In this document: positions 18,960 through 28,046 of the stretch, piece by piece
Layout: each line of letters starts with the position of its first letter
How positions within the stretch are numbered: the stretch's first letter is position 1
Assembly: GCF_030505615.1 (NCBI RefSeq)
Contig: NZ_CP129992.1
Coordinates: forward strand, 1,736,001-1,800,000
Length of the DNA: 64,000 bases
Source: Salinibaculum rarum
GTDB lineage: Archaea; Halobacteriota; Halobacteria; Halobacteriales; Haloarculaceae
Direction of reading: 5' to 3'
Position numbers and translations under genes: made by a program
The notes under the pieces: model-generated
Database searches by the model: none
The model's input: only the letters and a program-made list of their open reading frames with translations
What the model was told of the DNA's origin: nothing

Positions 18960-19033
18960 GGGCGTGTGGCCTAGTGGACCAGGGCGAGGGGTTCCTAACC
19001 CCTAGAGCGCGGGTTCGACTCCCGCCGCGCCCG
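18960..19033 (+). tRNA. tRNA-Arg, anticodon CCT
   Basis: The 74-nt cloverleaf folds by eye. The acceptor stem GGGCGTG pairs with CGCGCCC (one G-T pair), followed by discriminator G. The D stem is GCCT/GGGC, the anticodon stem AGGGG/CCCCT with loop TTCCTAA, and the T arm GCGGG-TTCGACT-CCCGC. The anticodon CCT reads AGG (arginine). There is no intron and no encoded CCA. Confidence 0.97.
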
Positions 19034-19293
19034 CTTCGTGGTTTCTCGCGTCCGCTCGAAACACACTCGCGGCCGTGGCGACCCTCGCGAAACCTGCGGT
19101 TTCGCTCAGTCCCGCCACGCCCGTGCAAGGAGGCGTAAGCTCTGAGAACGCCGACTGAACCGGCATGGCGGGAGTCGAGGTAGACCAGACGCGCGCAGCG
19201 AAGCGAGCACGTCTGGGCGTGGTTCGACTCCCGGAGCGGCAGCCGCTCCGTCGTTCGCAAACGCGAGTGACTGTCGTCTGCTCCGACGCTCGC
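19034..19293. other. Intergenic stretch with short hairpins downstream of tRNA-Arg
   Basis: No gene is supported here. Two strong hairpins with three-base loops are present: GCGAAACC-TGC-GGTTTCGC at 19087-19105, and CGGAGCGG-CAG-CCGCTCCG at 19232-19250. The 13-mer GGTTCGACTCCCG of the tRNA T arm (19012-19024) recurs at 19221-19233. The second half also has CCAGACG...CGTCTGG in inverted orientation. Confidence 0.6.
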
Positions 19294-21843
19294 TCACAGC
19301 GACACCGACCGATTCGGGGCGTACGTTTTCTGGCTGGACTGTGTCGGCACTCTGGCCGTGACGGTGGTTCCCGAACTGTCGACGCTGATGTCGAGCGTCC
19401 CGCCGCTCTGGAGTATCAGCCAGTTCACCAGCCACAGTCCCAGCCCGCTCCCGTGTCGCAGCGCCGATTCCTCGCCGTTTTCGAGGACTTCCCGTTCGGC
19501 CTCGGGGAGTCCCGGGCCGTCGTCGGCGATGGTGAGGACGACTTCCTCCCGGTCGCTCTCCGACGCGCTCTCGACTGTGGCATCGATTCGCAGATGCGGG
19601 TCGCTCCCGCCGTGTTCGAGCCCGTTCGACGCCAACTCCACGAGAGCCGGCTTGAGCGCCGCATCGACTGATATATCCGAGTTCTTCGGGAGTGACGTCT
19701 CGATAGTGCTCTCGGGATACTCGCTGGCCATCTTGTCGCGAAGCCCTTTCAGGAGAGTCGCCAGCCCAATGTTCTCCTCGGAGTTTTCACTCGCATCGAT
19801 GAGTTGCTCTGCGGTGTGTGCCTTCTCCGAGAGTTCGATGAGTTCCGAGGCCGTGTCTCTGATTTGCGCGGCGGGCTCTGCTCCATCCGGTGTTGGTTCG
19901 TCCTCGTGTAACAGCACACTCGCGTTCCCCGCGATGACGTTCATCCGGTTTCGGAGGTTGTGCCGGACCACTCTGTTGAGGACGGTGAGTCGTTGCTGTC
20001 TGACCCGCTCGTCGGTGACGTCGACGTCGATCGCGACGACGGCCGTGACCTCGCCGGACCCGTCCGTGACGGGTGCGACAGTCCGACGCGCCCAGTAGTG
20101 GCCGCCACCCTTGCGTCTGTTGTGGACGTCGCCCTCCCAGACCGACCCGGACGTGACGTCGTCCCACACGCTGACGCAGTCGGTATCTTCGGTCAGGAAG
20201 TCCGGCGTTCGGCCGATGACCTCGCTCGTTCTGTATCCGGTACTCTCCTCGAAGGCGGGGTTGACGTACCGAATCGTTCCGTCGACGTCCGTGATAAACA
20301 GGGCGTACCCGGCCTGGTTGACCGCCGCCTGGAACTGCCTCGCTTCCTCGTGGGCTTCGATGGCCGAGATGGCGTGCTGGAGCGTCTCGCGAATCTCCGC
20401 GAACATCGCCTGTTCGGATTCGCTGAACCCTTCTTCGGCGCTCGTGTAGATGCCGAGAACGCTTCCGTTTTGCTCGCCCGGCGAGAGCGACATCGTCAGA
20501 CAGGCCGTGATTCCCGCCTTCGCGGCCGCCCGTTGCCACCCTGACCCGCCCTCGTCGTCTATCGTTTCGACGAACCCGGGCGGTTGGTCGGGATTGGTGA
20601 CTGCCTCGACGACGGGGTCCTGGGCAGTGTCGCCGCTTGCAGGGTCGACCAGCCCTTCCGAAAGGTATTCATCCGTCTCACCGGCGACGTATTCGGGTGC
20701 AACGTCGGTCCCGTCGCTGGTGCCAATCCACACGAGCTGGTAGGCGTCGACGGACGCGAGCTCGTCACAGACCCGCTCTTTTATCCCCTGTTGTGTCTGT
20801 TCCTCGATGATGGCCTCGTTGACCTTCGAATGGACTCTGGTTATCTCTTCGAGGTGTACCAGCCGCGTGACCCGGGTCAGCGTCACTGCCGTGGCGATAA
20901 ACTGCGGGCCCGTATCGATTGCTTTCCGTGTGGCCTGATAGTTGTGGGTCACACCGTCGACGGTCGTCGTCACGATACACTGCTCGCCGACCGAGAGTGC
21001 CGCGAGGTCCGCATCGACGGCCTCGATATTCCCGGCCTGCGTAAGCTCTGAGAACGCCTCTTTGGCGTGGTCGTTGTAGCTGACGACGCCGTCGTTCTCG
21101 TCGAGGAGGACGACCCCCTCCGAGAGGATATCGACGAGCTGGGAATGGCCGGGCGAACTGAGTTCCAGAAACGAATCCTGGACGAAAAACAGCACCCCGA
21201 CAGCGAAGATGGCGACCCCGAGCGGTTCGTAGTTCACCCGCAACAGGAGGTCGGGAAACAGCGCGGCCAGAAAGTACGGCACGATTGGCAACGCCGTCGC
21301 GCCGATCAGCGCATACAGCGTCACCGGCGTCTCGCGCCCTTTGAACGCGTCGTATATGAGCCAGAATCCGACCCCAGAGAGCGTGTAGGCGACGCCGGTC
21401 AACAGCCAGTGAATCGCGCTGTGGTCGACGACGATGTGAGAGAACGGCGTCGCTTTGAGCGTCGCGGTGAAGTACGCGCCGTGAATCGAGTTTGTCACCT
21501 TGATTAGTGCCGCCAGACCGAACAGCCCGGCACCGGCAGCGACAACTTTCCTGTCCCGGTGGAACTGACGCCCGGTGTACGCCGAGACGAAATACAACCA
21601 CGCAAAGACCGTCCCGAACCCGAACACGAGTCCCACGGTGTACAGGAGTTTTTTCACCGCAAACGAAGATGCCAGCAGCTGGGCCACGACGGCCAGCGCC
21701 CACAGTCCGGAGAGGACGAGCAGAGCGGCTAGCCCTCGCCGCACGTCGCGTGACGCCAGCCGACGCGTCTGGAGCAACGTGCCCAGACAGGTAAATCCGG
21801 CTCCTGTAAAGAGCAGGATGTACATCGTGTGTAACGCGTTCAT
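19294..21843 (-). CDS. 7TM-domain hybrid sensor histidine kinase with PAS and GAF
   Basis: The 849-residue protein begins with a seven-helix membrane module (about residues 1-215, histidine kinase N-terminal 7TM type). A PAS-like domain (about 220-340), a GAF-like domain (about 350-500) and a second PAS domain with PAC end (about 505-625, SGYR-like GYRTSEVIGRTPDF) follow. The kinase core has phospho-acceptor histidine in VVRHNLRNRMNV, N box ALVELASNGLEHGG, G1 IADDGPGLP and G2 GSGLGLWLV. It is an integral membrane sensor of unknown signal. The ATG at 21843 starts the membrane module; upstream in-frame codons lack similarity. No regulator is adjacent. Confidence 0.9.
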   Translation of the reverse strand: MNALHTMYILLFTGAGFTCLGTLLQTRRLASRDVRRGLAALLVLSGLWALAVVAQLLASSFAVKKLLYTVGLVFGFGTVFAWLYFVSAYTGRQFHRDRKVVAAGAGLFGLAALIKVTNSIHGAYFTATLKATPFSHIVVDHSAIHWLLTGVAYTLSGVGFWLIYDAFKGRETPVTLYALIGATALPIVPYFLAALFPDLLLRVNYEPLGVAIFAVGVLFFVQDSFLELSSPGHSQLVDILSEGVVLLDENDGVVSYNDHAKEAFSELTQAGNIEAVDADLAALSVGEQCIVTTTVDGVTHNYQATRKAIDTGPQFIATAVTLTRVTRLVHLEEITRVHSKVNEAIIEEQTQQGIKERVCDELASVDAYQLVWIGTSDGTDVAPEYVAGETDEYLSEGLVDPASGDTAQDPVVEAVTNPDQPPGFVETIDDEGGSGWQRAAAKAGITACLTMSLSPGEQNGSVLGIYTSAEEGFSESEQAMFAEIRETLQHAISAIEAHEEARQFQAAVNQAGYALFITDVDGTIRYVNPAFEESTGYRTSEVIGRTPDFLTEDTDCVSVWDDVTSGSVWEGDVHNRRKGGGHYWARRTVAPVTDGSGEVTAVVAIDVDVTDERVRQQRLTVLNRVVRHNLRNRMNVIAGNASVLLHEDEPTPDGAEPAAQIRDTASELIELSEKAHTAEQLIDASENSEENIGLATLLKGLRDKMASEYPESTIETSLPKNSDISVDAALKPALVELASNGLEHGGSDPHLRIDATVESASESDREEVVLTIADDGPGLPEAEREVLENGEESALRHGSGLGLWLVNWLILQSGGTLDISVDSSGTTVTARVPTQSSQKTYAPNRSVSL

Positions 21844-22096
21844 CGCCCGATAGAATTCTCTCTCGTCTCCCTTCTGATAAATGACCCACAGCGTTCTCAG
21901 CCGCTGGAAATTCCTCTGCGTGCTACCTCTTTTCACACTCAACTTCCCGGACGGCGGTGTGGGACGCCAACGCACACCGAGAGCGCTATAGTACCGACAC
22001 TCCCCTGTCCGCGGACGGGTCGCCGAGCCGGGCCCGCACACTTTTACACGCCGGTCTCATCTTTCGGGCCAACTACCTCACGCGGGGGCTTAGAGA

Positions 22097-22669
22097 ATGT
22101 ACGGAGACACACGTAGTCAGTCGGGACTGGACAGATTGATGCTGTTTGTCGTCTTCATCGTCGCGTTCGTCGCTATCGTCCCCTTTGTGTTCGGGCTTGG
22201 CGGACTCGACGTGCGCGGTGCGGGGGCCCCGGCCGGCGCGGATACCACGCCGGTTGGGGCAGACGAGAACGGCATCGTCGTCCTCCGGACGACCGGTGAG
22301 ACCGCCGGGTTCGGCACGGACTCGGTCGGCGTGGTTCGTGTCGTCATCACAAGAACCGGGCCGGAACCGCTCGATGCCGAGACGATAACCGCAACCTGGG
22401 TCGACTCCAGTGGGAGTTACGTCCTCACTCCGATTGAAAAAGGCGGCAGCGGTGCAGACGGCGCCTTCGGGGTCGAACAATCCGAAAACCGGGCGACGCT
22501 TACCTTCGACCTTGGAGCCGACGATGCAAACGGGGTCAGCGAGTTCGGCCGCCGACTCGAAGCCGGCGAGACCGTTACGCTGACGCTGTCGGCCGGTGAC
22601 GGGAAGATGACGACGGTCAGGCTCGAAGTCCCCGAGTCACTCGGCGAGGACGGCACCGTCTCGCTGTGA
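22097..22669 (+). CDS. Archaellin/pilin-like secreted protein
   Basis: This 190-residue protein has a short polar N-terminus followed by one hydrophobic helix (LMLFVVFIVAFVAIVPFVFG, residues 15-34), the layout of archaellin and type IV pilin-like proteins. The rest is beta-rich; the C-terminal RLEAGETVTLTL...LEVPESL resembles archaellin C-termini. The G-I-G-T motif after a class III signal-peptide cleavage site is missing, so processing by the prepilin peptidase is uncertain and it may be an archaellum accessory or orphan protein. No fla genes are nearby. A 253-base upstream region holds no gene. Confidence 0.55.
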   Translation: MYGDTRSQSGLDRLMLFVVFIVAFVAIVPFVFGLGGLDVRGAGAPAGADTTPVGADENGIVVLRTTGETAGFGTDSVGVVRVVITRTGPEPLDAETITATWVDSSGSYVLTPIEKGGSGADGAFGVEQSENRATLTFDLGADDANGVSEFGRRLEAGETVTLTLSAGDGKMTTVRLEVPESLGEDGTVSL

Positions 22670-22679
22670 GACCGCGAAT

Positions 22680-25271
22680 CTATCGACCGAACAGTCGGTA
22701 ATCGTGGTCGGGTTTGTAGCGCCGGAACACGAGGCTGTTCGCCAGCACGGAGACACTGGAGAGCGCCATCGCACCCGCGGCAAGCACCGGCTGGAGCAGG
22801 CCCAGCGACGCCAGCGGAATCATCGCCGTGTTGTAGCCAAGCGCCCAGAAGAGGTTCTGCTTGATTTTCGACAGCGTCCCCGCCGAGACGCGAATCGATT
22901 TTAGCACGTCGGCGGGGTCGTCGCGCATCAGCGTTACGTCCGCGGCCTCGATTGCCACGTCGGTCCCGCTCCCGAGTGCAGTTCCCACGTAGGCGGCCGC
23001 CAGCGCGGGCGCGTCGTTGACGCCGTCACCGACCATCATCGCGCGTCGGCCCTCTTCCTGGATGTCCTCGACTGCGTCGGCCTTGTCCTTCGGGAGGACA
23101 CCCGCCATCACGTTCTCGGGGTCGATACCCAACTCTCCGGCGACGGCGCGCGCGGTCCGCTCGTTGTCGCCGGTAATCATCCAGACGTCCAGGCCGCGCT
23201 CCTGGAGTTGCGAGACGGCCGTTGCCGAACTCTCCTTGACGGTGTCAGCATCGGCGACGACGCCGACGACCCGGTCGTCGAGAGCGACGAGCATCGCGGT
23301 CTTGCCCTCGCGTTCGAGTTGGTCCATTGCGTCTTCGGCTGGGTCAGTGTCGATACCTTCGTCTGCCAGGAGCCGTCGGTTGCCGACGAGTACTTCGCCG
23401 TGTTCGGTTGCCGCCCGGACGCCCTGTCCGGGAACGTTCTCGAAGCTATCCGGTTCGGTCACGTCGACGCCGCGCTCGCGAGCGCCCTCGACGATGGCCT
23501 TCGCCAGCGGGTGTTCACTGTTGTACTCGGCACTTGCGGCCAGTTCGAGGACGAACTCCTCGGTAACCTCCGGGAGCGCCACGCCGCCGTCGGAACGGGG
23601 TTCGGATGTGTCCGCCGCAGTTCCTCCATCTGTGGCCGGCCCGTCGATGGGTACAACGTCGGTCAGTTCCATCTCGCCCTCAGTCAGCGTTCCCGTCTTG
23701 TCGAAGACGACGGTGTCCACGTCACGGACGCGTTCGAGGATGTCGCCGCCCTTGAACAGCACGCCGTTGCGCGCACCGATTGCAGTCCCGACCATCGTCG
23801 CGGCGGGCGTCGCCAGGCCGAGCGCGCAGGGACAGGCGATGAGGACGGCGCTGGCGAAGACGACGACGGCAAACTCCGCGATACCGACAGCCGCGGGACC
23901 GCCAGCGGCCAGTCCCCACAGCGGGAGCGCGTCGACAAAGCCAGCGAGTACGTCTGGGAAGGCATACCAGATACCGGCCCAGATGAGCGCATTGAGGATG
24001 ACCGCGGGCACGAAGTACGCCGAGATGCGGTCGGCGACGTTCTGAATCTCGGGCTGGCGGCTCTGTGCCTCGCGGACCCGCTCGACGATTTGCTGGATGG
24101 CCGTCTCCTCGCCGACGTTCGTCGCCTCGATCTCGAGGACGCCGTTCTCGTTGATGGTCGAGCCGATGACCTCGTCGCCGTCGGCTTTCTCGACGGGGAC
24201 GGATTCGCCGGTGACCATCGACTCGTCGACCGCGCTCTCGCCGTCGACGACGACGCCGTCGGTCGGAATCTGCTCACCGGGGCGCACGCGCAGGTGGTCG
24301 CCGACTTCGACGTCTTCGAGCGGAATCTCCTCCTCGCTGCCGTCCTCGCGGACGACCGTCGCAGTGTCGGCTTCGAGTTCCAGCAGTTGTCGGATGGCGT
24401 CGGAGGCCTGCCCTTTCGAGCGGGCTTCCAGGTAGTTCCCCAGCGTGATGAACACGAGGATAAACGCCGCAGTGTCGAAGTACAGCCCGGTGCTGGCGAT
24501 GAGGTCGAGCAGTGCAACGACCGAATAGGCGTAGGCCGTCGTCGACCCCAGCGCGATGAGCACGTCCATGTTCGCGCTTCGGTTCTTCACGAGTGCGGTG
24601 TAGGAGTTCTCGTAGAACTCCCGGCCCAGGAGAATCTGGACCGGTGTGGCAAAGAGAAAGGCAACCCAGCCGATGCCGATGCCAAAGACTGCTTCGGGAA
24701 CCAGCTCAGGCACAAAGAGTTCGGCAACCATCAGGCCCAACAGTGGGACGGACATCACTGCGCCAAACAGCACCAGACGCAATTGTCGACGCTGCTCGGC
24801 CGACCGCGCGAGGTCGCGCCGTTCCTGGTCTGTCTGTTCGCTCCCGTCGTCGTCTCTGATTGGCGAGTACCCCGCGGCCTCGATGGCATCGTAGAGGTCC
24901 GAAAGCGATGCCTCCCGGGGATTGTACCTGACCTGCGCTTCGTCGGTGGCGTAGTTGACTTCCGCGTCGACGACGCCGGGTGTCTCGAGGAGACGCGTCT
25001 CGTTTGTCTCCGCACAGTTTGCACACGACATATCGGTGATGCCGATAGTGACCGACTCGCTGACGGCCTCGTAGCCGGCATCCGCGATAGCGTCGTAGAT
25101 ATCCGCGAGCGGCGTCTCCGCCGGGTCGTACTCGACAGTCGCCTCGTCGGTGGCGTAGTTACTGTCGGCTTCACTGACGCCGTCGAGCTCGGCCACACGG
25201 TCCTCGATAGTCGCCGAGCAGTTGGCACAACTCATCCCTGTCACGTCCAGTCGCGCGGTTCGTGTGGTCAT
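22680..25271 (-). CDS. copA: Copper-exporting P1B-type ATPase
   Basis: Two N-terminal heavy-metal-associated domains carry GMSCANC and DMSCANC. The membrane core has the CPC metal site ([11 protein letters not shown]), the actuator motif ([11 protein letters not shown]), the phosphorylation motif DKTGTLTEG, the HP motif SEHPLAKAI and the hinge [10 protein letters not shown]. At 863 residues it is full length. CPC plus HMA domains indicate Cu(I) export (possibly Ag(I)). The ATG at 25271 is supported by the HMA domain start ([15 protein letters not shown]). The TRASH-domain regulator lies just upstream on the same strand, the usual haloarchaeal copper locus. Confidence 0.95.
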   Translation of the reverse strand: MTTRTARLDVTGMSCANCSATIEDRVAELDGVSEADSNYATDEATVEYDPAETPLADIYDAIADAGYEAVSESVTIGITDMSCANCAETNETRLLETPGVVDAEVNYATDEAQVRYNPREASLSDLYDAIEAAGYSPIRDDDGSEQTDQERRDLARSAEQRRQLRLVLFGAVMSVPLLGLMVAELFVPELVPEAVFGIGIGWVAFLFATPVQILLGREFYENSYTALVKNRSANMDVLIALGSTTAYAYSVVALLDLIASTGLYFDTAAFILVFITLGNYLEARSKGQASDAIRQLLELEADTATVVREDGSEEEIPLEDVEVGDHLRVRPGEQIPTDGVVVDGESAVDESMVTGESVPVEKADGDEVIGSTINENGVLEIEATNVGEETAIQQIVERVREAQSRQPEIQNVADRISAYFVPAVILNALIWAGIWYAFPDVLAGFVDALPLWGLAAGGPAAVGIAEFAVVVFASAVLIACPCALGLATPAATMVGTAIGARNGVLFKGGDILERVRDVDTVVFDKTGTLTEGEMELTDVVPIDGPATDGGTAADTSEPRSDGGVALPEVTEEFVLELAASAEYNSEHPLAKAIVEGARERGVDVTEPDSFENVPGQGVRAATEHGEVLVGNRRLLADEGIDTDPAEDAMDQLEREGKTAMLVALDDRVVGVVADADTVKESSATAVSQLQERGLDVWMITGDNERTARAVAGELGIDPENVMAGVLPKDKADAVEDIQEEGRRAMMVGDGVNDAPALAAAYVGTALGSGTDVAIEAADVTLMRDDPADVLKSIRVSAGTLSKIKQNLFWALGYNTAMIPLASLGLLQPVLAAGAMALSSVSVLANSLVFRRYKPDHDYRLFGR

Positions 25272-25272
25272 C

Positions 25273-25285
25273 GTACTTCTAGTAC
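25273..25285. promoter_or_regulatory. Inverted repeat immediately upstream of copA
   Basis: On the copA strand the bases just before the ATG read GTACT-AGA-AGTAC, a perfect 5-bp palindrome with 3-bp spacer. Its place next to the start makes it a possible operator or transcript-start element. It is a candidate only; the motif of the TRASH regulator is not known to me. Confidence 0.3.
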
Positions 25286-25369
25286 ACGCCCCACGTTCAA
25301 TGCAGTTCTCACTTCGAAACAAAAGGAAAACTGATGGGGAATTTCAGAATCGAAAGTGTAGCCACCCTC

Positions 25370-25969
25370 TCATGCGCTGTCGCTGAGGCGGTCGTATTTC
25401 TCGACGAACGACGTTCGGCAGTTCTCACAGCAGAAGTGATAGACCTCTCCGTCGAGTGTGGCCGTTTCACCCTCGGCGGTGACGGTGTTGCCACATTCGA
25501 CACAGTCGGCGGCGAGTTCGGCGCCGCCAATCCGCGGTGACCAGTCGGTGTCGGCCAGCAGACTGACCTCGTAGTCTCGGATGTCGTCTTTCTGTACTGC
25601 CGCCGTGACGAGGTGGTCGACGTCGGCTCCGGCGACTGTCGCGGTGAACACCACTCTGTCGTCGACGGTCCGAAAGACGTACTCGACGGCATCAGTGTCG
25701 GCCAGTCCCTCGCGGACCCGCTGTGCAGTTCCCGGTACCGCATCGACGGACACGAGGACGGGCACACCTTCCTCGAGCATCGACCGGTCGATGTCGACGG
25801 TAAACCGCTGGAGGAGGCCGATGTCCTGGAGCCGTTCGATGCGGTCCGAGACCGCCGGCGGTGAGAGGTCGACGGCCTCGGCTATCTCACTGTACGGACG
25901 GCGCGCGTCCTCGAGCAGGAGTCTGAGAATCTCGCGGTCGATGTCGTCGAGCCCACGCATACGTCCCAT
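25370..25969 (-). CDS. Lrp/AsnC-type HTH regulator with TRASH metal-binding domain (copper regulator)
   Basis: The N-terminal winged helix (YSEIAEAVDLSPPAVSDRIERLQ) is of the Lrp/AsnC type. A central alpha/beta effector-like domain follows, and the last 45 residues are a TRASH domain with CVECG...FCCENC. TRASH domains sense copper in archaeal regulators that control CopA-type ATPases, and the gene sits 98 bases upstream of copA on the same strand. Start is either ATG 25969 or 25960 (MRGLDDIDREIL); the second matches the domain start better. It probably activates copA at high copper, by analogy with haloarchaeal homologues. Confidence 0.88.
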   Translation of the reverse strand: MGRMRGLDDIDREILRLLLEDARRPYSEIAEAVDLSPPAVSDRIERLQDIGLLQRFTVDIDRSMLEEGVPVLVSVDAVPGTAQRVREGLADTDAVEYVFRTVDDRVVFTATVAGADVDHLVTAAVQKDDIRDYEVSLLADTDWSPRIGGAELAADCVECGNTVTAEGETATLDGEVYHFCCENCRTSFVEKYDRLSDSA

Positions 25970-26004
25970 CCGAGGCGCGGTCGAAACAAACCGCTTTCGA
26001 CGGG

Positions 26005-26694
26005 TCAGGCCGGACGACTGGCGTCTTCGAGCTCGCCAGCGACGCTGACACGAATTGCGCCCGCGATGGTGTCCGGCAGGGAAACGGACGTGCCATCCTC
26101 GAGTGTGACCGTCACCATCTCGATTGGCGCCACTTCCTCGACGGTGAGTGTCGTTCCGGGCGTGATGCCCGCGTCTTCGAGGTAGGCGAGTTCGTCCGGG
26201 TCACGGTCGCGGACCCGTTCGACGACGACGGTGTCGCCCTCTGTGTGCTGGTCGAGTGTCTCGCCGATGAACTCCTCGACGGGGTCGAGCGCTGCAGTCG
26301 GAATCGGGTCGCCGTGTGGGTCCACGTCGGGGTCGTTGAGGACTTCGGCGACGCGGCGCTCGAACTCCTCGCTGATGTGGTGTTCCAGTCTGTCGGCCTC
26401 GTCGTGGACCTCCGTCCAGTTGTAACCCAGTTGGTCGGCGAGATAGGTCTCCAGCAGTCGATGGTGGCGGATAATCTCCAGGGCGACGGTTTCCCCCTCC
26501 CGCGTCAGCGTCACCCCCTTGTACTTCTCGCGCTCGACGAGCTCTCGCTTTTCGAGTTTCTCCATCATACTCGTCGCTGTCGGCGGTGTCACGTCGAGCG
26601 TCTCCGCTATCGCTGACGTGGATACCGGCCCCTCCCCCTGGCACTCCAGGTCGTAAATCGCCTTGAGATAGTCCTCCATCTCCGCGCTCTGCAT
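26005..26694 (-). CDS. sirR: DtxR/SirR-type iron-dependent regulator
   Basis: This 229-residue DtxR-family protein has an N-terminal winged helix (VSTSAIAETLDVTPPTATSMMEKL), the metal-binding dimerisation domain (HRLLETYLADQLGY...EADRLEHHISEEF), and a C-terminal FeoA/SH3-like domain (GDTVVVERVRDRDPDELAYL...). With Fe(II) or Mn(II) bound, such proteins repress metal uptake genes. A symmetric TTTAGA-N4-TCTAAA element lies 7-22 bases upstream of the start and is probably its own operator. Neighbouring genes include a second DtxR-type gene and a ferritin-like gene. Confidence 0.92.
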   Translation of the reverse strand: MQSAEMEDYLKAIYDLECQGEGPVSTSAIAETLDVTPPTATSMMEKLEKRELVEREKYKGVTLTREGETVALEIIRHHRLLETYLADQLGYNWTEVHDEADRLEHHISEEFERRVAEVLNDPDVDPHGDPIPTAALDPVEEFIGETLDQHTEGDTVVVERVRDRDPDELAYLEDAGITPGTTLTVEEVAPIEMVTVTLEDGTSVSLPDTIAGAIRVSVAGELEDASRPA

Positions 26695-26700
26695 ACTTCG

Positions 26701-26716
26701 TTTAGATGGGTCTAAA
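26701..26716. promoter_or_regulatory. Candidate DtxR/SirR operator
   Basis: TTTAGA-TGGG-TCTAAA is a perfect 6-bp inverted repeat with a 4-bp spacer, 7 bases upstream of the sirR ATG. It resembles DtxR/IdeR-type iron boxes (TTAGG-type half sites) and its place over the likely promoter suggests autorepression. Confidence 0.6.
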
Positions 26717-26809
26717 TCAAAAGTGTATCGTCAAAGAGAGCGAGCGGCGACACGCCTGCGGGTTACGTTCTGCGCTCCCCGACGCTTCCCATCTCAACGT
26801 CTGGCAGCG

Positions 26810-26959
26810 CTAGTCGTTCCTGTCGTCGTGACCCCGGCCGGGGAGCAGACCATACCGAGTCAGGGCGATGAGGATGCCGTACCCGACGACGCCGACGACG
26901 AACACTGTCGCCGGAATCAGGAAGGGACCGAACGTTTCGACGAGCGTGTCGACGACCAT
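26810..26959 (-). CDS. Small single-span membrane protein
   Basis: A 49-residue protein with one hydrophobic segment (FLIPATVFVVGVVGYGILIAL, about residues 12-32) and a charged, histidine-containing tail. The ATG at 26959 overlaps the stop of the DtxR-type gene upstream (TGATG), so it is translationally coupled to a metal regulator. The function is unknown; coupling suggests a role linked to metal balance. Longer in-frame starts reach back into the regulator gene. Confidence 0.65.
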   Translation of the reverse strand: MVVDTLVETFGPFLIPATVFVVGVVGYGILIALTRYGLLPGRGHDDRND

Positions 26960-27399
26960 CAGTCGGCGGCGTCGACTTCCAGTTCGAGAAGCCCACACAC
27001 GTCGTCCTCGGCGTCGAAACAGTCCGGACACTGCGGCTCGCGGTCGATAATCGTATCGAGGCGGTCGGCCACCGTCTCGTCGATGACCGGCGCGAGTTGC
27101 TCGGCTTCCGTCCGGAAGTCCTCGACTTCGAGGACCTCGACGAGGAACCGTTCGATGATACAGTAGTTCTGTAGCGCATCCCGCGCACGCCTGATTCCGT
27201 CGTCGGTCAGGTCGACGCCTTTGTATTTCTCGTGGCTGGCAAAGCCCTGGTCTTCGAGTTTCCCGACCATTTCGTTGGCGCTGGCGGGACTCACGTCCAG
27301 GCTGTCCGCGATACTCCCCGTCGAAGCCGGTCCGTCCTCCAGTTCCTGGATGAGATAGATGGCCTGGAGATACTGGTCTGCTGTGTTCACTGTCGACAC
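26959..27399 (-). CDS. DtxR-family metal-dependent regulator, short form
   Basis: The 146-residue protein has the DtxR winged helix (ASTGSIADSLDVSPASANEMVGKL) and a short dimerisation/metal domain but no FeoA-like SH3 domain. It ends with a CPDC and a further cysteine, which could bind metal. Starts are GTG: 27399 or 27390. It lies 28 bases after the ferritin-like gene and is fused by overlap to the small membrane protein gene, forming a three-gene operon. It is a paralogue of the neighbouring sirR. Confidence 0.88.
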   Translation of the reverse strand: MSTVNTADQYLQAIYLIQELEDGPASTGSIADSLDVSPASANEMVGKLEDQGFASHEKYKGVDLTDDGIRRARDALQNYCIIERFLVEVLEVEDFRTEAEQLAPVIDETVADRLDTIIDREPQCPDCFDAEDDVCGLLELEVDAAD

Positions 27400-27427
27400 C
27401 CCCGCTGTCTCCGCTCGACGTGTCCTG

Positions 27428-27904
27428 TCATGCTCGCTCCTCCATCAGCGCGGTCACTTCTTCGACGCCCGTTTTCTCGTCGGTCCGAATCTCGCGCAAC
27501 ACCGAGAGCAGGTGGTCCCGGTCGAGACCGAAGTCCGCATCGGACTCCTCGACTGCGGCGATGAGGTCGTCGTAGAACTTGTAGGCGGTCTCCTCGTTGC
27601 ACAACTGGTCATAGAGGATGCCGTCGAAGTCCTGGTCGGCCTCGTATTGCTGCTCGACGAGCAACTTCACTTCGTCGAACGGAATCGTGTCCGCTTCCAG
27701 TCCGTCGACGAGCGTGTCGAGTCGCTCGCGATGGGTCGCCGACTCGGCTGCTGCTTCGCGGAGGAACGCACGGATGCTGTCGTCCAGGTCGTCCGCATCG
27801 GCGTGTTTGGCCGCGCGTGCTTCGACGACTTCCTCCAGGACGACGCCGATCTGGAGCAAGCGAACCAGCTGGTGGTCCGATGCCACCGACTGCTGGACGC
27901 TCAT
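27428..27904 (-). CDS. Ferritin-like/rubrerythrin-type diiron protein
   Basis: The 158-residue all-helical protein has carboxylate-rich helices with EE and ExxH motifs (VLEEVVEARAAKH, ESATHRERL, EQQYEADQDF, NEETAYKFYDDL), the pattern of ferritin-like four-helix diiron proteins. It may store or detoxify iron or scavenge peroxide. The ATG at 27904 gives MSVQQSVASDHQ; an upstream frame adds 12 residues. First gene of the operon with the short DtxR-type regulator and the small membrane protein; divergent from a usp gene. Confidence 0.8.
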   Translation of the reverse strand: MSVQQSVASDHQLVRLLQIGVVLEEVVEARAAKHADADDLDDSIRAFLREAAAESATHRERLDTLVDGLEADTIPFDEVKLLVEQQYEADQDFDGILYDQLCNEETAYKFYDDLIAAVEESDADFGLDRDHLLSVLREIRTDEKTGVEEVTALMEERA

Positions 27905-28046
27905 GCTGACCACCGTGGCTGTCCTCTCGCTACCATACACGTCCGTCAGGTAGGCGGAAACTTAAACCCGCTGTCCGGTCATTTTCGGTCCCACGCCGGA
28001 ACTGCTCGCGTTGGGACTTATCAGGGCCCCGGGTGTACGAGCAAGT

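Noticed and set aside
19165..19671. Plus-strand open frame between tRNA-Arg and the 7TM kinase
   Set aside because: It mostly overlaps the kinase gene on the other strand and has no family features.
23208..25334. Long open frame antisense to copA (about 708 codons)
   Set aside because: It is an overlap of the clearly real copA gene; the translated sequence is Asp/Val/Arg-rich shadow sequence without motifs.
26723..27166. Plus-strand frame across the small membrane protein and the short DtxR gene
   Set aside because: Ser/Arg-rich shadow of two real minus-strand genes.
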